From: Protonemura montana
Lineage: Eukaryota; Arthropoda; Insecta; Plecoptera; Nemouridae
Assembly (NCBI GenBank): GCA_947568835.1
Contig: OX387608.1
Span: 4,378,001 to 4,442,000 of the forward strand
DNA: 64,000 bases
Direction: 5' to 3'
Shown here: piece after piece, positions 56,823-64,000 of the stretch
Position numbering within the stretch: position 1 is the first letter of the stretch
How the letters are laid out: every line of letters starts with the position of its first letter
Translations under genes and position numbers: made by a program
Notes under the pieces: generated by a model
The model's database searches: none
Told to the model about the DNA's origin: nothing
Seen by the model: the letters and a program-made list of their open reading frames with translations, nothing else

Positions 56823-57399
56823 AAGTGGTTAAATGCACAGATTTTCAATTTTAATTTTATATTGTTGTCTTGAGCAGTATTTGATCAGTCACTGTTTGAA
56901 ATATGTGCTTAGAAAAGTATGACACAGGCAATGAGTTGCAGTGTGCAGGGAAAAGCATGCACTGGTTTTGAAATCGATTTATGTGCCAGAATGCAGTTTG
57001 GATTGCGCTGGTAAGGGTCGGAATTGCAGCGATGCAGCTATGGATTGATGGCCCTTGGGGATGCTGGTCGGGAAATGTGAGGGCTTGTTAGTTTCAGGGC
57101 TTTAGTCGCCCTACGGAAACATTTACAAGACAATTTGTTGTGAGGTAAGAAGTAACAGTTTTATGTTTACAATTAATTTTGCCCGGTCTAGATTTCTTTT
57201 CTTTGCCTTTTGAAAGTTGGTGCCACGTTTCTAAAAACGAAATAATCTCAGAAGACTGCAATTGGGTGTTTCCGCTTTGAAATCTGCATATTTTTACACC
57301 AAAACCTTGATTTAAGATTTTCATGTTTTTTTTTCTTGATCCTAAACCTAAAAAATTTACATTTTTAAGGCTTGTGCCCGAAATTTAAGCCCTTAAATC

Positions 57400-57512
57400 A
57401 CAAAAAACAGCTCACTTTTACTGCATGTGATTGGTTGTTGCCATGGCAACTAATTTAACTCCTATTTTAACTATGAGTTATGAACATTGTAATACTGGGT
57501 AACCTTATATTC
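57400..57512 (-). mobile_element. MITE-like fragment (second copy of the 9325 family)
   Basis: CAGCTCACTTTTACTGCATG, TTGGTTGTTGCCATGGCAAC and AACTATGAGTTATGAACATT followed by GTAATACTGGGT match the 9325 copy, whose end is in inverted orientation. Confidence 0.55.
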
Positions 57513-57514
57513 TA

Positions 57515-58680
57515 AGGACAGAGCATTTTTCGTTCAATGCGGATTTTCCCAAAAACGCATGTCGAATTCGGGACCATGTTTGGGAAATACCTTACACATT
57601 TAAAGGTGCCTATCTCCTTGGCAAACCTTTGCCAGACGGTCGCAATTATTAAATCTTCTAAGGAGCCTCGATACTTCCAAGTAATCTAGGACAGACGGTG
57701 GCAGGAGCGCGAGCCACCAGGACACCGCGCGTTATTAGCGCCCTTAATGGAGCATGTACACGAGACTATATAAAAATTATATGCGAATTATAGGCAAGGA
57801 CTCCACCCTTGTACTAGAGAGCACACTCTTGAAACGGAGTGGCCATCTCGTTAGCTAAAAGACAATGTTTTCATCAAGAATTCACTGATAAATGTAAACC
57901 AACATTTTTTACAAACATAACATCAATATAATTTTAATAACATTGTACAATGGATAACTTAGGGCTCGAAAAACGTTTTTTTTTTGGCAAGCTTATAGCG
58001 GTCGGTGTCGTAGATTGCTTCTCTTTAGCATGAGCTCTCTTCTAACCTTATAGTTGGACGGATCTGGCACACGCCCTTGCGGTCGTTAATCCAATTGACG
58101 AAATGACGATCAATTTGCCAGTAATTTGCCGCGAACAATATGTTAAATTAATTCCACTGCGCACTGACACACCTTTACCTACCTTATTTTACTGTCCGCG
58201 AAACTGTGGGGAGAACAAAATGGCCGAGTTGATTAATTTACAATACACATACCAGTGAAGTTGACAGCGAAATTAATGACATTTAAAAACTATAGAATGG
58301 TTAAATTTGCTGAATTGGTCACGTGGTTGGCTGCACTGGTTATTGCATACAAATGCTGATGCTAGCGCTGAATTGATTGCATTGTGATGGCGCCTATTGT
58401 ACACGGATTCAATCATACCTCGGTCAGAGCTGTGTAAAGATATCGTTAATTCGCTGTGTTGGCAAAACTTATTTCGATGTCAATGATATAACAGATAACG
58501 CTGTTATGCAACAGCATAACGATTGCATATCACAATCGAAGAGGTCAACTTATTGAAGAAAGACGTGGGGTTTTATACTTGCGAATAGCAAATAACCCAT
58601 GAGCACCAGTTAAAAAAAATATATATTTATTTATTTTCAAGTCCCATTTGCTTGCAGTAAAGAATTTAACTAGTTTTTTC
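57515..58680. other. no gene seen
   Basis: Unique AT-rich DNA; no recognised repeat or exon. Confidence 0.45.
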
Positions 58681-58689
58681 CAATTAGCT

Positions 58690-59235
58690 ATGGTCTGATT
58701 ACACCATCGCTGTTTAAATCTTGCTAAATCAGCGTTTAACGGAGGTTTTTTATGCCAAAATTGATTTTCTTCGTTTAGCCGACATGTTGAAAGATTTGAA
58801 AGAAGATTTTTAGATAAACACAAAAAAGATGTGAATTTAAATTTGAATTTGGTAATGATTCAGAAAGGCTTGGTCTTGTCATATAAAAGAAATTTTATTT
58901 AGCAGCCGTCACTATTTTCTCTCTGTCCTAATCACCGTTTAATATTTGAACCTGAAAGGATGGGGTTTAACTTTAAAACTGTCATTTGGAGGTCAAAGTA
59001 AGAAGTCCCACTGATATTTTGTTTGTATTTCCAAGTCACCAAATATTCCGTATTGAAGCAAACACATTATTAAAAACTATTTCTATCTTGTTCTCCGTGT
59101 GTTGTCATAGTTTGTTGGTTTGCAATTATCAAAATATCAGTGTTTTAAAGCAAATTACTGCACCGGTTAAAATCACCCCTAAACGTCGTTTAAGAGCGTT
59201 TTAAACGGCGTTAGTGAAATCAGCCCTGAGAAGAC
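58690..59235. mobile_element. possible degenerate inverted-repeat element
   Basis: GTCTGATTACACCATCGCTG-TTTAAATC at the left resembles, in reverse complement, the right end GCGTTTTAAACGGCGTTAGT-GAAATCAGCC. The match is imperfect. The interior has a non-recognised minus frame (58545-58823). Confidence 0.3.
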
Positions 59236-59774
59236 CAAATTGTTTAGCAGGATCAACTGTACCAGGAGTAGACATCTAGTAGTTCATTTTCAATATCAAC
59301 AAAGCTTAAAACAGCTAGTGGTCCTGCTTTTGCTGTCTAGAAGAATAATCAACACAATTTTAGAACCATTTATAAAATAAATTTTATATAAAATTTGCTG
59401 TCCCCATTTCTTAAATTCACTGAGAAGACGTCATGCGTCGCGGTCGTTTGGACAAATTCCAAACAACTACAATTCCTATTGCAATATGAAAATGTGGGTT
59501 TTGTTGATTCAACTCCAGGCCAAACAGCATCTCGACACTTTGTTCCATGTCACCCTTGCACCTGACACTAAAGTTTTGTCAAAATAAAACAATTTTGCAA
59601 TGCGGATGCATCCGAAGAAAGACTGAACATCCATTAATCCATCAAACGTTGCTAGTTACCGAAGCAGAAGATCATTCCGACCGATATAATAATATCTTTG
59701 TTATTAATAATCTCATTGCGCTCATTCGCTGTGCGAGCGTGTCTGCCAAACAGCTTTGATCTGCAGGCGTTGGA

Positions 59775-60175
59775 ACGAGATGAACCGGACGGTTTGGTCC
59801 TTGTGAGATCACAGAAGTTAAGCAACACTACACTGGGTCAGGTATTGATGGGTGACCATCATACACGTGACCAGTTCTGTTCGGGAGATAGGTTGGAGGG
59901 ATGAAAGTTAGTACAGCAACTTCATTCGCCTTGCTTATCAACCTCTCGACAGCATGAATTTGTAGAGGAATCCTGTTGTTCGCGTTGTACCGTCCTTCGG
60001 AAGGGACGTTAAGCCGGTGGTCCCCTTGGTGCTCTTCGACAGACGACGAGTTCCTCGCACTTCTTGTAAGCTAGGTTAGGTTCATCATCATACTCGTCAT
60101 CAACCACTCATTCATCAGCGCTACTTGACCAGTTCCTCAAAGACCTTTGTCAAAACAGTGCAACGTTTAGATACC
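59775..60175 (+). mobile_element. 5S-SINE, near full length
   Basis: The head GGACGGTTTGGTCCTTGTGA, GATCACAGAAGTTAAGCAAC and GGTATTGATGGGTGACCATC is 5S-like. The central GTCCTTCGGAAGGGACGTTA is present. The tail is CAGTGCAACGTTTAGATACCA. The internal short frame is interrupted by TGA. Confidence 0.9.
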
Positions 60176-60215
60176 ACAAACTAGAAAAAACTTAACCGAC
60201 CACAGAAACACTAAC

Positions 60216-60270
60216 CACGACGCCGACGCCAACGCCGACGCCGGCGCCGACGCCGACGCCGACGCCGAAT
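60216..60270. repeat. (GACGCC)n hexanucleotide repeat
   Basis: About nine GACGCC units with AACGCC and GGCGCC variants. Confidence 0.9.
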
Positions 60271-60920
60271 GCGCGTCGTCGGCCAGAGACCCGACGAGTT
60301 TGCTGGCTAGCAAACTAGAGGACGAAGCAAACTAGCAAACTGATGAGCGGTCTGATCGTTGTTGATGATGTAGATCGTTTCCTAGCATAAGCCGATAAAT
60401 GACCCGGTGCCAGCAGAAAGACAAAATTTATAAATATTCTGCGATTTCGTACAATGCTGGCTTGGTAAGACTTGGTTGAAATACCAAAAAGATTACAGGT
60501 CTCAAATACTTGCTTATTTTCTCTGCCCGGTTCCAAGTTTTTCTAAAAGTATCTTCAATGTTTTTATTTTTATAAAAATAAAAAGGTGCCTGACTTCTCA
60601 AGTAGAAAAGTGCAAGAAACAATCTTCCGAAATAAACAAAAGAAAAGCAATCGAAAAAAAGAGCCCATCATAACAAAGAAACTTGTCTTGCTTTTCCTAA
60701 CCCTTTGCATGTCAGGCAATTTCTTGAGCCTAGAAAAGAAAGAAAACCCCGTCTCAACATAGCTATAAAAATGTAATATACATTCCAGGAACGCCATTAT
60801 ATCGCCCAGACCTACCCAAGGTCAAACAACACTACCACCCCCTTGGCACCCAACCAATAATCACCGTCACCCTTCAGCCAACACGGAAACACGCCGTTTG
60901 TTTTCTACCCTCGCTAGTCG

Positions 60921-61880
60921 GCATGGAACCGTCGAGTGTGCAGGCTATAGGTAGAGGCAGAACGTTAATGTTAAACCGTTGAGTGTGCAGGTTCTAGGTA
61001 GAGGCAGAACGTTAATGTTAAACCGTTGAGTGTGCAGGTTCTAGGTAGAGACAGAACTTTAATGTTAAACCGTTGAGTGTGCAGGTTCTAGGTAGAGGCA
61101 GAACGTTAATGTTAAACCGTTGAGTGTGCAGGTTCTAGGTAGAGACAGAACTTTAATGTTAAACCGTTGAGTGTGCAGGTTCTAGGTAGAGACAGAACGT
61201 TAATGTTAAACCGTTGAGTTTGCAGGTTAAAGGTAGAGACTGAACTTTAATGTTAAACCGTTGAGTGTGCAGGTTCTAGGTAGAGGCACAACGTTAATGT
61301 TAAACCATTGAGTGTGCAGGTTTTAGGTAGAGGCAGAACGTTAATATTAAACTTTCTGCGTGAAAGATGGCCGCCAAATGACTAATTTACCGACAAAAAT
61401 GCAGAGTTCCGGAACACGCCGTTAAGTGGAGCCACTGTCATATGAAATTTTATTTCGATGTTTCTCGTAGGTTACTCACTTTTGAATATCGTGACGTGTA
61501 TATCAATCGTTGAGGTTAACATTGATGGAGATCTTTTGAGCATGAAAAGTCTCAAAAGCGAGTAAGCCTACGAGAAATATCGAAATTAAATTTCATACGA
61601 CAGTGGCTCCACTTAACGTGATGTTCCGGTACTCTGCATTTTTGTCGGTAAGGTAGTCATTTGGCGGCCATCTTTCACGCAGAAAGTTTAACATTAACGT
61701 TCTGCCTCTACCTATAACCTGCACACTCAACGGTTTAACATTAACGTTCTGTCTCTACCTAGAACCTGCACACTCGACGGTTTAATATTAACGTTCTGCA
61801 TCTACCTATAAGCTACACACTCAACAGTTTAACACTAAGGTACTGCCTCTACTCAGAACCTGCACACTCAACGCTAGAAC
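60921..61880. mobile_element. foldback element with 47-bp tandem repeats in its arms
   Basis: The left arm (60921-61485) is about nine 47-bp units (CCGTTGAGTGTGCAGGTTCT + AGGTAGAGGCAGAACGTTAA) followed by about 135 bp of unique arm (CTTTCTGCGTGAAAGATGGC, GCAGAGTTCCGGAAC, GTGGAGCCACTGTCATATGA). The right arm (61552-61880) is the reverse complement with about four 47-bp units. The 66-nt loop (61486-61551) contains TATCAATCGTTGAGGTTAAC, the family-T core. The structure matches the foldback (FB) class: long inverted repeats built from tandem repeats. No ORF is inside. Confidence 0.9.
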
Positions 61881-63244
61881 CTATGAACACAAAACTGTCG
61901 CATGGTGTGATTAGTGAAACCAGTGACATTGATTCATCGAACTGAACTGATGACTAAACTGTTGTGTAGCCGAATAATTAAACAAACATTAGCTCTAATC
62001 GATAAACAAGCACAGAGAAATAAATTACCTACGCTGGTATTGAAATCGATAGCAAGTACTTTGCATAGCGTGTGAAACTCGATATCCACAGCTGCAAGTA
62101 GCTAACTTGACCAGGTTTACTATTTGCAGTGTTTTTTTTGCAGTAATTGATTGGTTTTAAATTAAAAATTGATAGATTGGAATTGGTTGGTATCAATTAC
62201 GGTCAGATTATGCTGCGGTAGGCAGGTTACCTTTAATATTTTTAGCTTTACCTTTCAAATAATTTATTATCCAACCATTTTGACTTCTCTTATATCATAT
62301 ATATGATTAACCTGACAAATAAATGACATTTTATGATTATTATTATAGCTGTATATATAATTAGATGCTACTGAATGGCCGCTCTGTGTGCCGACAAGAA
62401 GTGTACTGACTTTAAAACACCAGAGAGCAATAAAGTGCAGACACAAGGTAAACATAACGTATAAAGCTTGTCTGACTCGGACATTTTGATGAACCGTTCT
62501 AAACAAAATGGACGTTCAGTTCAGGGCAGTCAACAAAGCGATGCTATGCTATGCTAAAAACAAGCGATTGGATGTCAGTTTTTAATTTTGTTTTTCAGTA
62601 ATAGACAGGATATTTATTTCCTTTTTGTCGAGGTGCCGGTCGCAGCTTTAAACATTTCGTTATTTACACAATTATCTTTGTCATTTGAAAGTGTCAATGT
62701 CAGAACATATTTTAAACGTTATTCTATAAGTTAATTTTGATGATTAGTTTGACGATAGATAGTCTAACATTCAGTTGATGTTACCATTATCGTGCGAAGG
62801 TTTCTTGGTGGAGGTACCAGTCCTCGGTTTTGAGTTCGTTTTGTATACAAAATACTTTCCTCCGCTCGAAGCTCAGGTTGAAGATCATCTTGTTCACTTC
62901 ATTGTGCGCTTTTCAAGTACCAAAAAAATCTACGCTACTGAAACTCGAGCTTTTGATGAAGTGCGTTTATAAAATTTATAACCATAGACTGACTCGTCCC
63001 GAAATACACAATAACAAAGTGCAGCGTGGGAGCTAAGGGCACAGGGATAGCGTCTGGCATTTCTGTACACTGATATGACTGGCATGATCTATCATCAAAA
63101 TAAACCAGCACAATTAGGTTTTAAAGATGTTCTGACATCGACGCTTTCAAATGAGAAAGATATTTCTGAAAATAACAAACTTTTTAAGGCGGTGACCGGC
63201 ACCTCCACTGAAAAGATATTAAATATCCTGTCTATAACTGAGAA
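61881..63244. other. no gene seen
   Basis: AT-rich unique DNA. Frames at 62267-62506, 62775-63036 and 63075-63266 are not recognisable. Confidence 0.45.
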
Positions 63245-63690
63245 GACTAAACGGTTGGGCGTGTAGGAAACACTGCTTCTCATGAGATCACCGAAGTTAA
63301 GCAACACTGCGCTAGGTCAGGTATTGGATGGGTGACCATCATACACATTACCAGTTCTGTTCGGGAGAGAGGTTGGAGGGATGAAAGTTAGTACAGCAAC
63401 TTCACTCGCTTGCTTATCAGCCTCTCGACAGCATGGATTTGTGGAGACATCCTGTTGTTTGAGTTGTACCGTCCTTTGGAAGGGACGTTAAGCTGGTGGT
63501 TCCCTTGGTGCTATTCGACAGGATTAGGCTACGTGCCGGCACCGGGTTTCCCCTTTTGCCTTCTAGGCTCGGTTAGATTCATCATGATCCTCATCATAAT
63601 CCACTCATTTACCGACGCCATTAGAGCAGTGCCGCATGGCTAGATGTCAAAACAGTGCGTCGTTAAACACCACTAATAATAATAATAATA
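63245..63690 (+). mobile_element. 5S-SINE, full length with (AAT)n tail
   Basis: The head CTTCTCATGAGATCACCGAA, GTTAAGCAACACTGCGCTAG and TATTGGATGGGTGACCATCA is 5S-like. The body is complete, ending CAGTGCGTCGTTAAACACCA and an (AATAAT)n tail. The internal frame is open (MLISLSTAWICGDILLF...). Confidence 0.9.
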
Positions 63691-63694
63691 ATAA

Positions 63695-63770
63695 TAAATT
63701 ACGCCATTAGACCAGTTTCGCATGGCCAGATGTTAAAACAGTGCGTCGTTGAACACCACAAATAAATGTA
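63695..63770 (+). repeat. extra 5S-SINE 3' end fragment
   Basis: ACGCCATTAGACCAGTTTCG, CAGTGCGTCGTTGAACACCA repeats the final ~70 bp of the preceding SINE directly after its AAT tail. Confidence 0.85.
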
Positions 63771-64000
63771 ACTGAGAAACAAAATTTAATACTAACACCC
63801 ATCGTTTTTTTTTTGCATAACATAAACCTTCACTCCGACATAGAAGTTTTGCGTTGTGATATTTCGAGCCAGTTTCATCTTGGTTCTACTAGAAAATACC
63901 TCCACGTGAATGTTGTCTTTTGAGAAATGTCTCATAAAGCCAAGACGACGCAATTTTACATTATTTCGGCAAGCATTCAGTGAGCTAAACTTGCGATATT

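Larger units (their letters stand above)
15146..64000 (+). other. presumed very long first intron of the NHE gene, repeat-rich
   Basis: It starts at the GTAAGT donor. No exon of NHE or of another conserved gene was recognised up to the window end. The interval is dominated by SINEs, MITE-like elements, minisatellites and AT-rich unique sequence. It may include intergenic or nested-gene DNA if the NHE first intron is shorter than assumed or the assembly is wrong. Confidence 0.5.

Noticed and set aside
57094-57324. 76-codon Lys/Ser-rich minus-strand frame
   Set aside because: No recognisable transposase, reverse-transcriptase or other motif; probably chance in AT-rich DNA.

Overview
The window looks like an arthropod, most likely insect, nuclear chromosome. 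It has intron-rich animal genes with GT-AG splice sites, a ribosomal protein S28 that reads like insect S28, an interstitial (CCTAA/TTAGG)n tract of the arthropod telomere type, and very dense repeats. Nothing suggests a prokaryote, plasmid or virus. Exon boundaries were placed by hand from splice consensus, reading-frame continuity and recalled family knowledge. No alignment or database search was run.

Gene-rich left part (about 3.4-15.1 kb). Four conserved genes can be read. (1) SSR1 (TRAP-alpha, translocon-associated protein alpha), minus strand, 4 coding exons between 5914 and 3434, 270 aa, complete. (2) AARSD1 (AlaXp-type alanyl-tRNA editing protein), plus strand, 11 coding exons between 6194 and 11378, 413 aa, complete. 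SSR1 and AARSD1 are head-to-head, with 279 bp between their start codons. (3) RpS28, minus strand, 65 aa in one coding exon (12247-12050), convergent with AARSD1; a 3'UTR intron is likely. (4) The first coding exon of a Na+/H+ exchanger (NHE, Nhe2/NHE3-like), plus strand, 14752-15145, with a signal peptide, the start of the first membrane segment and a clean GTAAGT donor.

Right part (15.1-64 kb). No further NHE exon was recognised, so this is most simply a >48-kb first intron, or intron plus intergenic DNA. It is packed with repeats. (a) Fourteen copies or fragments of a SINE whose head is derived from 5S rRNA; four copies have tandem-amplified or dimerised heads. (b) A tRNA-derived SINE with A/B boxes and TAA-rich ends. 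(c) Several short inverted-repeat families: a palindromic ~200-250-bp family with 9-13-bp flanking direct repeats, one copy of which lies 17 bp after the SSR1 stop; a ~280-bp family ('T'); and a family ending in AAGGTT-GGTTTTACC. (d) A foldback element (60921-61880) whose arms carry 47-bp tandem repeats and whose core belongs to family T. (e) Minisatellites with units of 10, 17, 26, 32, 43, 47 and 114 bp. The 10-, 17- and 26-bp arrays are stop-free on the minus strand in all three frames and create spurious ORFs of up to 503 codons. (f) A decayed non-LTR retrotransposon reverse transcriptase 3' end.

The genes have no common pathway, although SSR1 (ER translocon), AARSD1 (translation fidelity) and RpS28 (ribosome) are all housekeeping protein-synthesis genes. 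The most unusual content is the repeat biology, especially the 5S-SINE head multimers, the foldback/family-T relation and the frame-neutral minisatellites. No confidently new multi-gene system was found.
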